The notes: generated by a model from the sequence alone, not told the origin. Counted from the first letter of the stretch, positions 11,170 through 23,048 are shown. The stretch is DNA of 64,000 nucleotides from Nicotiana tabacum (GCF_000715075.1 NC_134090.1:49235792-49299791); one strand, 5' to 3'. Program-made: numbers and translations.

Positions 11170-12930
11170 TGTCACACCTCCTTTTTCCGTCCCCGCGAGG
11201 GGTGAAGGAGTTTTTCCAATTAAAGTACAATCGAAACGGGATTTATATATTTATTCAGAGTCACCACTTGGGAGATTTAAGGTGTCCCAAGTCACCAATT
11301 TAATCCCGTATCGAGGAAAATATTCGACTTTCCCAATGAAGTCTGCGAACCAGAAATTCTAAGTAAGGCATTCTGTTGACCCGAGGAAAGGTGTTAGGCA
11401 CCCCCGAATCCCGTGGTTCTATTACGGTCGCTTAAACTGTTGTAATAGCTAAAATATCTGATTTTAATACATGTTCAAAAATTATAGTGTAATTTCAACT
11501 TTTAACCGCTTTATTGTTATTATTATTTTATAGAGAATTGCAACATCGTGAAAATGTATCTCGAACCACGTCACATCAATGTACCCGTGGTTATCGACAT
11601 ATTCCGACTCTGTTGAGATTTTGATTTGGGTCACATAAATGTGCACCCGAGTTTTAAGAAAATTAAATTATTAAAGGCGCGCCTAAAGCGACTAGCGTAT
11701 CACTTACTTTGGGTAGGGCCGTGAAAGTTTGCTAAACGGTCCATTCCGAAGTCTAAGCAATTTTTATAGTAAATATTTACTGAGGGCCCCGCAATTTGTG
11801 ATTTACTTTGGCGAGGCACACCTCCATTTTTATTTTAAAAGGATCGTCCTATAGTAACTATGTTTTTCTATTTCCGTCCGTCTCTAAAATAAAATAAGAA
11901 AAAGTACCTAATTTATTTACATGCTTGCGGGTTATTAGTTAAGATCCGTATACGATTTGTTAATTCTGAAAATGATGCAATAAGGGCGATCCGTTTGCCA
12001 TTTATTGGGCCCAAGTCCAACGTATGTGAGGTAAAACTGGACCCGGGCCATCCTTAATCCAATAGGGCTAATTAATGGTTTCTACACATTCATAGCTTGT
12101 AAAAAATGGTATCATCTTATTAACAAGTTTCTTCAAATTTAAAGTGGCGTTCTACTGGAATGTAAGAACTTGGAAATCTAATTAATTTTTTTAAAACCAT
12201 TTACATGCATTAAATTAACTACTTGTATCTAATTAAACAATGTTCCTATCAGTTTCCGAAACAGGCCATTTGTTCAATGAGATAACTATTGAATGTTTGA
12301 TAATAATCTAAATGGCCTAACATGCTTTTGATATATGCAATTTAACAAATAATACTGAAGTAACAGAACAAGAGTTACTATATCATCAATCCTTTTAACT
12401 AAACATACATGGGTAGTTTTCTTACTAAACTATTGCAAAAAGGCATGTCGAGTTATACATAAATAAACACTTACATGATTCTAATGAAAAAGGTATTCTA
12501 ATACGTATACAAATAAATAAACAACTACAATGAATTTAAAACTTCAACTCTTCACTTCTTTGTATTCATGCTTCAAGTTTTAACCTACAAGAACCAATGT
12601 ATCAATTTGTGTACCTGGTATTTGAAAAGCAAAGAGAAGAAGAGGAGGATCAGTGCAGAAAGCAGCAGTAGCATACACAGCAACACAACAGTATAGCGAC
12701 AACCAGTAAATCCAGGAAATACTAAAACTGAAAACCAGCAGTACCAAAATGAAACACAGACAGATGCAAGGACACAGTCTTCTAATTTGTTAAACACTAA
12801 AGAAAAGTAGCCTGAAACTCTTAATGTAAAAGTTCTGATTTTTACTTTCTGAATTTTTTCCTCTCTTTTCCAGTATTTTTCCAGATTCCTTTCTCTTTCA
12901 GTCTCCCCCTCAAATCAGGGAGCAACCCCC

Positions 12931-12940
12931 CTTTTATATA
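12931..12940 (-). promoter_or_regulatory. TATA box of the solo LTR (TATATAAAAG)
   Basis: TATATAAAAG on the - strand, followed by a G-rich leader. It lies at the same place relative to the hairpin as 1965-1972 and 25291-25298. Confidence 0.5.
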
Positions 12941-13933
12941 AATCTGCCCCTCCTTTTTCCAGATTAGTGCCCGACCCCTTTTTTTCTTTTCAAAAACAGA
13001 TTTCTCCACTCAAAAAGGCACTAAGTTTGCATTTTCAATTAATCACACTCCCCATTTCCTGTTGTCCCCCACTAATGTATTAATTAATAACCCCATTAAC
13101 AAAGCACTAATACTAAAATAAGAACTTAACTGTTTCAATCCCAAATTGCCCCTGAAAACCCTTAATATTACGGCCCTCCTAACACAAACACTATTGCACT
13201 ACAACTTTTAAAATCTGAAATCTGTTTTCAACCTTAACAAAGATTTAAAATTTAAACCTGACTTTCAAATGTACCCAAACTTATTTCTGATTACTGAAGG
13301 ACTAAAGTTAGAAATCAATTGGAACAAATGAACTTGGAATTAAATCAATCTAGGCTTAACACAACATAGAACTTAACACAATCCCTAAAACTGAAGCTGA
13401 AATATTTAATCAATATGCACATGAATGCAAACATCAGGAATGCAAGTTCATTGTCATTAGGATGACAATGCCCTGAAACCAAATGGCCACGGATCAAATA
13501 TACACAACAAACGTTTGACAAACTTTATGTTTTAACAAACAAGAGTGAATTAATTGACGAAACTAATTAATTGACTGCTTACAATAACTGATACTAAACA
13601 ATCAAACCCAAGACAATTTAGGCAATTCACAGGCAATTTCAGTGGTATTGACAGAAACATAGATTAACTGGAAACTAATTAATCGACGCAACTCATTAAT
13701 CGATTATACAAATTATAACACATAACAATCATATCGAACCTAAACAAATGACAGAATTGATCCTATTGAATATGAACAAGGTCAATTGACCAAAAGAAAT
13801 TTTAAAATCAATACAGCAGATAAACAGATACGTAGAGAAGAAAATACGAAGGAAAGAAAAGGAAATACCTCATAATAACAAAAATATACGGACCCAGTCT
13901 TCGAAACTCTGATTCGGACACTTTGAGATCGAA

Positions 13934-13983
13934 CAGACCTTAGTCGAAGTATTCTCAACTGAAAATACTTCGATTAATGTCGA
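13934..13983. repeat. Conserved LTR hairpin (solo LTR version)
   Basis: Arms 13934-13957 and 13960-13983 pair with a few mismatches around apex AC. The core arm is CGAAGTATT(C/T)TCA, different from 1052-1101, but pairing is kept. Confidence 0.75.
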
Positions 13984-14720
13984 TTAGACCCCAACCTTTT
14001 ATTAAATTTGGGCTGATTCCATGATTTGGAATTTTAGGGTTCTTGAAGGTCTAATTTGGGGCTTGATCATTTCTGGTCAGATTCATACCAAACCAAGTTT
14101 GGTTTGGTTACAAGTGAGGTCAGAAGAGTGACTGGTGGGATTTTGGGGTACATTAGGGTAGTTTTAGGTTTTGCTCGAATCTTCGAATGAAGATTCGAGC
14201 AGTTCCAGGAAGATTCGACCTAAACTACTACCGGATCCATAACGAGGATGGACAGGAGAAACCATGGTGTTGATTTGGAAGCCATCGGAGAAAGTTGGGT
14301 TTTCAGACCAAACTTTGATCGAAGATTCGAGATGTTGGGGCCTGATTCGAGGGAAACTAACATTAGATCTGGAAAGAGGATGTCGTGGGGAAGCTATGGT
14401 GTTAAGATGGGGTCATTTGGACCACCGGAACTGCTGTGAGGCGATTTACGGTGGGCGGTGCACGGTGGTTGACGGTGGGGGATATGTTTGGTCTCTGAAA
14501 GTCAGAGACGAAGGTAGGAAAGAGGGGGTATGGCTTTGGGGGGTGGGGTAAGGATTTAGGACTTATATACAGGGTGAGGTAATTGATCCTGGCCGTTGGA
14601 TGAGGTGGGATCGATGGCCAGGATCTTTCGTTAAGGGGGAAACAGTGCCGTTTGGTTTAAACAGGAGGGTCGGGCTTAACCGGGTAATGGGTCAGGGGTC
14701 GGGTTTGGTCACATCTTTGG

Positions 14721-14749
14721 GACCGTTTGATCATCTGAGATCAACGGTC
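14721..14749. repeat. Inverted repeat GACCGTTTGATC / GATCAACGGTC
   Basis: Variant of the inverted repeat at 441-469. The outer G-C pair is changed to A-T on both sides, so pairing is preserved. Confidence 0.7.
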
Positions 14750-15103
14750 CAGATTGAGACGCTTGAAACGACGTCGTTTGATAGAGGCTGGAGACGGGTT
14801 GAATTGGACTTGGGCATGGGGTGTGATTTTGGGCCTGATTTTCCTTTTAAAAAAAACTGGCCCAATCCGAATTCCTTCATATTTTGAACTCTTTCCCTTT
14901 TATTAAAAAATTAAATAAAATCCTAAACAAATTGTAAAATAAAAAAAAAATAAAAAAAATAAAACTACACACATATTATTTAACACCTATAATAATTAAC
15001 ACACAAATTAAACATTTAAATAAAATCAACACAATGGCAAGAAACACATATGCATATTTTTTTTGTGATTTTCTTTTAATCCAAATTATGGTTAATTAAT
15101 TAT

Positions 15104-15105
<2 letters not shown>

Positions 15106-15173
<68 letters not shown>
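15106..15173. repeat. (AT)n microsatellite followed by a T run
   Basis: About 34 uninterrupted AT units, then roughly 14 T, inside the solo LTR. Length is probably polymorphic. Confidence 0.97.
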
Positions 15174-15182
<9 letters not shown>

Positions 15183-15427
15183 TTTTTATTTTTTTAATGT
15201 ATTTTATCCTTTTATATAAACCAATGCTTAATTAGTTACGCAAATGTAACATTAATTCCTAAATGCACATGTACCTATATTACTATTTTTCTATATTTTT
15301 CTTTAATTAGAATAAAATAAACATGCAAAGATAAAATGCCACGAAAAATTCAAAATCCTATACAAAGAAAAATTATTTGTGATTTCTTTTGGAGTAGTTT
15401 TTGTGAGGCAAAAATCACGTGCTCACA

Positions 15428-15648
15428 GCAGTCACTTCCAACAGGAAGTTGGAATATCTGGAGCGAGGAATAGTGGAGCTGGAAGGTAAAGTCATAAAGA
15501 GGATTGAGGATTGGCAAAACGCTGAAGGAACTGAAGGAGGACATCTGGCCAAAGCCTACTTGCTGCTGGGTCTGCGCGAGCTGGGGGACCTGTATGACGG
15601 AGTTAGGAAGATAGAATCTGGGGAAGGTCCTTCTGGGACCAAATAGGC
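15428..15648 (+). pseudogene. ORF1 of element B, C-terminal coiled-coil segment
   Basis: Continues the frame interrupted at 11169. After the TSD it encodes a charged, heptad-like helix (RKLEYLERGIVELEGKV) and ends ...IESGEGPSGTK with a stop near 15646. The pair of segments shows that ORF1 ends in a long coiled coil, as does ORF1 of element C (37663-38327). This 71-codon tail is intact, so the solo LTR is the main lesion in this part of ORF1. Confidence 0.8.
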
Positions 15649-15968
15649 TGGATTTATTTACTTTCCTAAATGTAATAAGGCCAAGTGCCAGTAGTGACTT
15701 ACTTTTCTATTATCTTAGTGTCCTTTTGGGGTTCGTCTATTTTTACATTATGAAATAAAGTATTTATTGACACCCAAAGTTCTCCAAATCGATTTGTCGC
15801 TAGGCCTACCTCGGGCACAACGAGGCTGCCAAATTAGGACACGAATTTACATTTTCGCAATATGTATTTAAATACCGCAAATATTTCAGAATCCTCACTG
15901 ACTTGTTACCTTTTTTGTTTTTCCTTATTTTGATTATTTCCATCCCTTTAGGTTGGTTCACCCATACT
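15649..15968 (+). other. Spacer between ORF1 and gag in element B
   Basis: 320 bp of AT-rich non-coding sequence with a T-rich run just before gag (15905-15950). It could hold a splice acceptor or translation re-initiation signal; neither is proved. Confidence 0.6.
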
Positions 15969-17730
15969 GGCATCATCAACATATCATACCAGATCTAGAG
16001 GCCCTCCACCTCCTCCTCCTCCAAGCAAAGGAAAAACAAAAATGGATGACTTAAGTGGTATCCAAAAGGAGAATGTCGAGAACGCAGAAACTTCAGATAG
16101 ACGAAGTACTCTGGCACCGAATGACCTAGTCTTGAGATTGGAACAAAAAGTACTAGAACTACAAGGAGAACTTGAGTAGGTTTGCAACTTAGCAACTTGT
16201 CACTCACCCTGAATGTCCCTGATATCAACCAACAGAATACAAAGAACCCAACACCTCCCCAAAACACACAAAATCAACATCCACAAAATCCTCCCGCACA
16301 AAATCAATACGCAACTCCACCCCAAAATCTCAATCCATTACCAGTACCAACTCCGCCACAACATCACCACCAACCAATTCAATACCCACCAACCACCACT
16401 TACCACACTCTTCAAAACACATCACAACCCATTTCCAATCCTCAAAACTCAACCAATGACCATCATTACACTAAAGTCCCTGGCACCCATCAAAGCAACC
16501 CTATATATGTAAAAACCGCACCTCACTCTATCCAACCAATCTCATATACACCGAAATCCTCCGAGAAGGACCTGCTCATTAAAAACATGGCTGAAGAACT
16601 CAAGAAGTTGACAATTCGAGTTCAGGGTGTTGAAGGTGACATAGGAATGGAAGGTTTGAACTATGAGGACTTATGCATACATCTAGATGTAGAACTACTG
16701 GAGGGATACAAACCTTCCAAGTTCGAGATGTTTGACGGTACAGGTGATCCCAGGGCTCATCTAAGGACCAATTGTGACAAGCTTGTTGGGGTCGGAAAAG
16801 ACGAGAAGATCCGAATGAAACTCTTTATGAGGAGTCTTTGGAGATGCTTTGTCCTGGTACATCAGCCAGGATCCCAAGAAATGGTCTAATTGGGTGAATA
16901 TGGCATCGGATTTTATGGACCGGTTTAGGTTCAATACAGAGAATGCACCTGATGTTTTCTACATCCAGAATCTTAAGAAGAAACCTACTGAGACTTTTTG
17001 CGAGTATGCTACTCGTTGGAGGTCGGAAGCAACCAAGGTCAGGCCATCTTTGGATGAGGAACAGATGAACAAGTTCTTCGTCAGAGCACAGGATCCACAA
17101 TATTATGAAAGGTTGATGGTTATCGAAAATCATAAATTCTCTGATATCATCAAACTTGAAGAAAGAATCGAAGAAAGAATCAAGAGCGGGATGGTAACAA
17201 TTTTGAGGCACTACAAGCCACAAATAAGGCATTACAATCAGGTGGCATATCGAAGAAGAGAGTTGTTGGGGGCAGTAATGGTGGCTCAGGGCCCAAAATC
17301 TCCACTTACATATCAAACACCTCCGCCTACATATCAAACACCTCCACACACATATCAAACACCTCAACCCACATACCAAGCACCACCGCCCACATATCAA
17401 CCCTCATCTCCCAGATATTCCCAACCAGCTGATGTCCATCACACCTATAACTCTCAATCGTCTCATTTCCAATCACCTCCAACTTGTCAAAATTATCCAA
17501 GACCATGACCAAAATTTGAACGCAAGCTACCCAGACAATATACTGCCATTGCTAAGCCCATTGACCAATTGTATGAAAGGCTAAAAGTCGCGGGTTACAT
17601 CACTCCTGTTCCTGCTGTGGCATCAGAAAATCCATCCCAATAGGTCAATTCAAACAAAACTTGTGCGTACCATTCCAGTATGAAGGGACACACCACTGAT
17701 GAGTGCCAAAAATTGAAGGATAAGATCTAA
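15969..17730 (+). pseudogene. gag of element B (capsid and nucleocapsid)
   Basis: Encodes the particle-forming Gag. In order: a short N-terminal part with a Pro run and coiled coil (about 15985-16180, one stop), a Gln/Asn/Pro-rich linker (16213-16540), the retrotransposon gag domain (about 16600-17220, key stretches FEMFDGTGDPRAHLR and SWYISQDPKKW), a second Pro-rich stretch with about six YQTPPPT units (17300-17400), and a zinc-knuckle-like motif near 17658-17705 (C-x2-H-x5-H-x4-C). A 2-nt loss at about 16840 shifts the frame between DEKIRMKLFMRSL and the next block. The second gag of D (56974-57279) has the same loss; the mosaic gag at 55674-56093 does not. Further stops include TAG for Trp at 17643. 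Confidence 0.85.
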
Positions 17731-19002
17731 ATGCTAATCGACATCAAGGTCATACAGGCCAAGGAAGCCACACCTAATGTCCGCAACAACCCCCTCCCTG
17801 ATCATAGAGGTGGTGGAGTACATGTGATAGAGACGAATGAAAAATGGGACCCTGAGGGGTCGATTGGGCTTATTTGAGAAGGCAATGACTTTAAAGTTGC
17901 AGTCACACTTACTCCTATTGTGGTACAAACTCAGTCACCAATCGAGGTTGAGGTAGCTGCACCGGTTCCATTTGAGGTAGAGGTGGCTTCACCTGCGGCC
18001 ACCCCCGCTCCATTTGAGGTATAAGTGGTCAAACCTTTTACTGTGACAGTATCAACCACACCTACATTTGACTCAAAAGCAATACCCTGGGATTACGTTG
18101 CCGAGGCTCGGTGAAAAGGGAAGGCCAAGGTAGAAGAATCTGACGATGCACAAGGAATGACTAGGACTGGAAGAGTCTATACACCTGAACACTTGGGAGG
18201 ATCGAGTAAGGATGCCACTACCAGGCAGCCTGTCATTGAGACAAGGCCAGATGACTTGTGGAGGAAAGTACAAGCAAAGGAGTATTTTGTCGTTGATCAT
18301 TTGAACAAAACCCCTACTCAGATATCTATCCTATCACTATTGCAAAACTCAGAGGCACATAAGAACACTTTAATGAAGGTTTTGAGCGAGGCTTATGTAC
18401 CCAATAACATCACTAGCGGAGAAATGGCCAATATGGTGGGACAAGTACTGGAAAGTCATAAGATCATCTTCCATGAAGATGAGCTGCCACCTAAGGGGTT
18501 GAATCACAATCGAGCATTGCATATTACAGTGCAATTTGAAGATAAATTCATTGCCAGGGTCTTGGTTGACGGAGGTTCAAGCCTCAATATTTGTCCGTTG
18601 GACACTTTGAAAAGGTTGGACAAAGGTTTTCATGATATACGGTTAGGAAGAATGAACGTAAAAGCCTTCGATGGGTCCTAAAGGGCCACAATCAGGGAGA
18701 TCAACCTTTGCTTGCAGATGGGGCCAACGTGGTTCGACGTCAAATTTCAGGTGCTTGACATACCAGCCTCATATAATCTTCTGTTGGGCCGACCATGGAT
18801 CCATGCCGCTGGAGCCATGCCTTCCACAATACATCAAGCTCTGAAATTCGAATGGAATCATCAGGAGGTGATCATTCACAGAGATGGGAGTAACCCCATT
18901 TACACTAGTCAAACCATCCCGACTATTGGACATAGAATAAGGCTAGGAGGGGAAACCTATCATCACACTGAACGGGTCAATGCCATCGAGAAAGATAAAT
19001 AG
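17731..19002 (+). pseudogene. Aspartic protease region of element B
   Basis: Gag-pol maturation protease, fused in frame after gag. A linker (17731-18150) holds stops absent from D, for example TGA for Arg near 17877 and 18112. The domain starts near 18157 with a conserved helical part (DLWRKVQAKEYF, KTPTQISILSLL). The active-site loop is LVDGGSSLNICPL near 18565-18605, with the D-G-G form common in Tat proteases, and the flap-side end is YNLLLGRPWIHAAGAMPS near 18772-18820. A TAA at 18679-18681 (CAA in D) splits it into two frames, 18157-18681 and 18712-19002. Confidence 0.85.
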
Positions 19003-19437
19003 TGGAGTAGTAAAATAGAAAGCATATTGGCCTGGTCTGGATATGAACCCCGCAAAGGGTTGGGGAAGAACCTCCAAGGTATCACTAAACTGATACGGCT
19101 GAAAGGTCATGGTACCACATTTGGGCTCGGATATCAGTACACATGGCAATAATACAACGACTGGTCGCCTCCATGGCGCAGACCGTATTACCCTCTCGAG
19201 CAACCAGTGCTATGCTTAGAATAAGCTTTTCACCAAGCTGATATAATATGGGGGACTGTAGAAGAGGAAGCATTAACTAGGTTGAAGAATTTGTTCTTGG
19301 AGGATGAAGACATGGACTGCAGTGCCATAATTAAGGAGGAGGAGGAAAAAGGCCTCACTATTCAGATCGTAAAGAAGGGAGTTGTTCTCAGGAACTTGAC
19401 CGCCACACCATCCCGAGCCCGGCGAGTCCCTGGGTAG
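19003..19437 (+). pseudogene. G-patch-like domain and C-terminal tail after the protease, element B
   Basis: Reads SGYEPRKGLGKNLQGI then GLGYQYT (about 19035-19135), the glycine-spaced pattern of a G-patch, a short RNA-binding module known at the C end of some retroviral proteases. A Glu-rich tail follows, ending ...RARRVPG and TAG near 19435. Stops at 18999, near 19150 and at 19435 are also present in copy D, so at least the first two were probably inherited from a common parent. Confidence 0.7.
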
Positions 19438-19650
19438 CTTGGCAGATTTTTACTCCTATAGCTATCCTATGCATTTAAGATTTCCAGTAATTTTTTTTAA
19501 GATTTACTTGTTTCAAAATAAATGCTCGATTCATCGAGCCGTACTTGTCTGGATGATTTTTAGGTTTTAATCAAATGCATTTGCTCTTTATTATTCATTA
19601 CTTTTTTTACACTTTTCCTTTCTACATCGTTATTATTACTTTTCCTGATG
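19438..19650 (+). other. Spacer or putative intron between protease and RT, element B
   Basis: T-rich non-coding sequence of about 210 bp separating the gag-pro and pol frames. Ogre elements are known to splice out an intron at this position. A T-rich run precedes the start of pol, but I cannot confirm splice sites. C has a spacer of similar size at 33217-33414, D at 59831-60048. Confidence 0.55.
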
Positions 19651-20840
19651 AACCGATGACTGTGACATGTGATGAGGCAACACAACATAAGAATAGTGAT
19701 TCAGAAGATGAAATACCAGAGGAAATTGCCAGGGAGGTTGAAAACTTTGAGAATAAGCCTAAGTCCAATCTGGACGAAATCGAAGCAGTAAATTTGGGGG
19801 ACGCCGAGACCGTCAAGGAGACTCGCATCAGCATTCACTTATCACCAACAAAGAAGGAAGAATACATCTATTTCCTAAAAGAGTATGAGGATATTTTTGC
19901 ATAATGACATGACCGGTTTGAGCACGTCCATAGTGTCTCACAAATTGCCTACTAATCCTATGTGTCCGCCAGTAAAGAAGAAACTCAGAAAATTCAAACC
20001 CGACATGAGCCTGAAAATCAAGGAGGAAGTTACCAAGAAAATCAAAGCCAAAGTTCTTAGGGTGGTCGAGTATCTAACCTGGTTAGCTAACATTGTGCCA
20101 GTTCCGAAGAAGGATGGGAAAGTCAAGGTATATGTTGACTATCAGGATTTAAACAGAGCAAGTCCCAAGGACGACTTTCCACTGCCAAACATACACATTT
20201 TGATCGATAACTGTGCCAAGCATGAACTCCAATCCTTTGTAGATTGCTTCGCGGGTTATCACCAAATCTGGATGGACGAAGAAGATGCAGAGAAAACAGT
20301 TTTCATTACACCTTGGGGGGTATATTGCTACAAGATGATTCCATTTAGTCAAAAGAATGTTGGGGCTACCTATATGTGAGCCATGACAACCATCTTCCAT
20401 GATATGATACACAAGGAGATAGAAGTGTATGTGGACGACGTCATTATCAAATCCAAGAGAGCCGCATATCACATAACGGACTTGAGAAAATTCTTTGACA
20501 TGATAAGGAGGTACACTTAAAGCTGAACCCCGTAAAATGTGCATTTGGGGTTCCCGCAGGAAAGTTACTGGGATTCATCGTCAGTAGCCGAGGGATCGAG
20601 CTGGATCCATCTAAGGTCAAAGCTATTCAGGAGTTACCACCACCTAGGAGCAAAAAAGACGTGATGAGCTTCCTAGGACGTCTCAACTATATCAGTCGAT
20701 TCATAGCACAGTCCACAGTCATATGTGAACCCATCTTCAAGATGCTGAGGAAAGATGCTGAAACAAGATGGACAGAGGATTGTCAGAGGGCCTTCGACAA
20801 AATCAAAAAGTACTTGTCCACACCACCAGTTTTGGTCCTG
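19651..20840 (+). pseudogene. Reverse transcriptase of element B
   Basis: RNA-dependent DNA polymerase that copies the element's RNA. An acidic N-terminal extension (19651-19900) leads into fingers and palm (19930-20500): VPVPKKDGKVKV, VDYQDLNRASPKDDFPLPN, then the catalytic YVDD near 20430, and the thumb (FLGRLNYISRFI near 20668). Three lesions are clear. An 8-nt loss near 19903, judged against C, puts a stop after EDIFA and shifts the frame; D has the same loss. AGA has become TGA at 20377-20379. One A is missing near 20514 relative to D, shifting the frame again. The active site itself is intact. Confidence 0.88.
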
Positions 20841-21240
20841 CCGGAACTAGGACGACCTTTGTTACTCTATCTATCTGTTTTGGACGGAGCCTTCGGATGT
20901 GTTTTGGGACAACATGACGAGATAAGGAAGAAGGAGCAAGCCATATGTTACTTGGGTAAGAAGTTCACGCCTTATGAAGCATGGTACTCTCTGCTGGAAC
21001 GCACTTGTTGTAGTTTGACCTGGATAGCTCAAAAATTGAGGCATTACTTCTGTGCCTACACCACCTACCTTATATCCAGGATGGATCCTCTAAAGTATAT
21101 ATTCCAGAAGCCCATGCCGACCGCGAAGTTAGCCAAGTGGCAGATACTGTTGAGTGAGTTTGACATTGTCTATGTAACTCAAAAGGCGGTCAAATGATAG
21201 GCATTGGCAGATCATCTTGCTGAAAACTCAGTGGGAGGAG
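20841..21240 (+). pseudogene. Native gypsy RNase H of element B, catalytically degenerate
   Basis: Occupies the usual place after the RT thumb (LLLYLSVLDGAFGCVLGQHD to ALADHLAENS). The fold is recognisable from YEAWYSLLERTCCSLTW and LISRMDPLKYIFQKP, but the first catalytic Asp, normally within a YTDAS-like motif, is missing (YLSVLDG), and the usual TDH-like Asp site reads SRMD. The same changes in C and D mean they are ancestral and not recent decay. It probably serves as a tether between RT and the second RNase H. A stop occurs near 21195. Confidence 0.75.
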
Positions 21241-21324
21241 AATACGAACCCTTGAAAATGTATTTTCTTGATGAAGAAGTATCATTCATAGGAGAAGACA
21301 TTACCGAAACATACGATAGTTGGA

Positions 21325-21670
21325 GGATGTTCTTTGATGGAGCTGCAAATTTCAGAGGAGTGGGCATTGGAGCAGTTTTGGTATAAGAAACAGGTCAACA
21401 TTATCCGATATCTGCTAAACTCATATTTCCCTGTACCAACAACATGGCGGAGTACGAAGCCTGAATACTAGGACTCAACATGGCAATCGACATGAATATT
21501 CAGGAGCTGCTGGTAATCGGCGATTCAGATATGCTTGTGCACTAGGTACAAAGAGAATGGGCCACCAAAAATTCCAAGATATTGCCATATTTGCACCATG
21601 TGCAGGAATTAAGAAAGAGGTTCACAAAGATAGAGTCCCGACATGTGCCCAGAATTTAGAACGAGTTCTC
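21325..21670 (+). pseudogene. Archaeal-type second RNase H (aRH) of element B
   Basis: Degrades the RNA strand of RNA-DNA hybrids; this second domain is characteristic of the Tat/Ogre lineage. The four acidic sites are visible: D in MFFDGAANF, E in MAEYEA, D in GDSD, and D in FSDALTTL. It is broken by stops at about 21384 (shared with D), 21463, 21543 and 21658; the last three are sense codons in D. Confidence 0.85.
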
Positions 21671-23048
21671 CGATGCATTGACCACCTTGTCATCTATGAT
21701 ACAACATCCAGATAAGAATTGTATTGATCCCATTCCGGTAAAAATCCATAATCAGCCAGCATATTGTGCTCATGTTGAAGAAGAAATAGATGGAAAGCCT
21801 TGGTTCCATGACATCAAGGAGTATTTGGCGAAAGGAGAATATCCAAAGCATGCAATCCACACTTAGAAACGCACACTCCGGAGATTGTCCAATCAATTCT
21901 TCTATAGTGGAGGAAATTTGTATAGAAGAACTCCCGATTTGGGATTGCTAAGATGTGTCGATGCAAAAGAAGCTTCTAAACTGCTTGAGGATGTGCATGC
22001 CGGAACCTGTGGCTCGCACATGAATGGTTTTGTCTTGGCTAAGAAGATACTCAGGGCCAGCTATTTTTGGATGACCTTAGAGACAGACTATATACAGTAT
22101 GTCCGCAAATGCTTTCAATGTCAGGTGTATGCCGATATGATAAAAGTGCCGCCAAACGAGCTCAATGTAACAAGCTCACCTTGGCCATTCGCCGCCTGGG
22201 GAATGGATGTTATTGGTCCGATTGATCCCACTGCTTCAAATGGGCACAAGTTTATTCTGATAGCCATTGATTACTTCACAAAATTGGTAGAGGCTACATC
22301 TTACAAAGCTGTAACTAAGAAGGTCATCGCAGATTTTGTCAAAGATCATATTATCTGCCGATTCGAAGTTCCCGAGTCCATTGTTACTAATAATGTCGCC
22401 AATCTCAATAGTGATCTGATGAAAGCCATGTGTGAAACTTTCAAAATCAAGCACAAGAATTCCACAACCTACAGACCTCAGATGAATGGAGCCGTGGAAG
22501 CTGCCAACAAAAACATCAAGAAGATACTAAGGAAGATGTTAGAGAACCACAAACAATGGCACGAGAAGCTACCTTTTGCTTTATTGGGATACCGCACTAT
22601 TGTTCGCACATCAACCGGGGCAATGTCCTATATGTTGGTTTATGGTACTGAGGCTGTCATCCCACCCGAGGTAGAGGTTCCTTTTTTAAAAATCATACAG
22701 GAAGCGGAACTCAGTGATGCAGAGTGGATAAGGAGTCGCTATGAACAATTGGCCCTTATCAATAGAAAGAGGATGAACGCAGTGTGTCACGGACAACTTT
22801 ATCAGAACAGAATGTCCAAAGCTTTCAACAAAAGGGTCAAACCAAGGCAATTTGCGCCAGGTCAGTTGGTGCTGAAGAAGATCTTCCTACATCAAGATGA
22901 AGCGAAAGGGAAATTCTCTCCCAACTGGAAAGGTCCGTACATGTTTCACAGACAACTGACAAGAGGAGCACTCATACTTGCAGAAATGGATGGAGAAATC
23001 TAGCCAAAACCAATCAATTCAGACGCAGTCAAGAGATACTATGCTTAG
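21671..23048 (+). pseudogene. Integrase of element B
   Basis: Would insert the cDNA copy into the genome. N-terminal zinc-binding HHCC: VHAG, GSHMNG, RKCFQC (21990-22130). Catalytic core 22190-22560: first Asp intact (WGMDVIGP), second changed to Asn (IVTNNVANL, AAT at 22389-22391), Glu intact (GAVEAANKN). The C-terminal part has a GPY/F module (NWKGPYMFH). The frame is open from 21885 to 23003, where TGG (as in D) has become TAG; the natural end YYA-stop is at 23046-23048. A TAG near 21865 just before the HHCC is shared with D. The Asp-to-Asn change alone should abolish activity. Confidence 0.9.

Larger units (their letters stand above)
11170..15427 (-). mobile_element. Solo LTR, 4.26 kb, Ogre-like subfamily related to element C
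   Basis: Reads TGTCACACCTCC...CTCACA on the + strand, so the element it came from lay on the - strand, like C. It is flanked by a perfect TSD (GCAGT) with no internal region, the product of recombination between the two LTRs of a full element. Its edges match C's LTR but the interior differs widely, so it is a different subfamily. It keeps the block GGGTGCCTAACACC (11385-11404, - strand), the PBS-like sequence (11256-11273), the hairpin (13934-13983), TATA candidates at 12931-12940 and 14562-14569, and a long AT microsatellite. Open frames such as 14264-14551 are not conserved in related LTRs. Confidence 0.93.

Noticed and set aside
14264..14551. 95-codon open frames in the solo LTR (+ strand)
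   Set aside because: Antisense to the element, in a G-rich low-complexity stretch, not conserved in sister LTRs.
16825..17400. 191-codon Cys/Trp/Arg-rich open frame on the - strand
   Set aside because: Antisense shadow of B's gag and its Pro-rich repeats.
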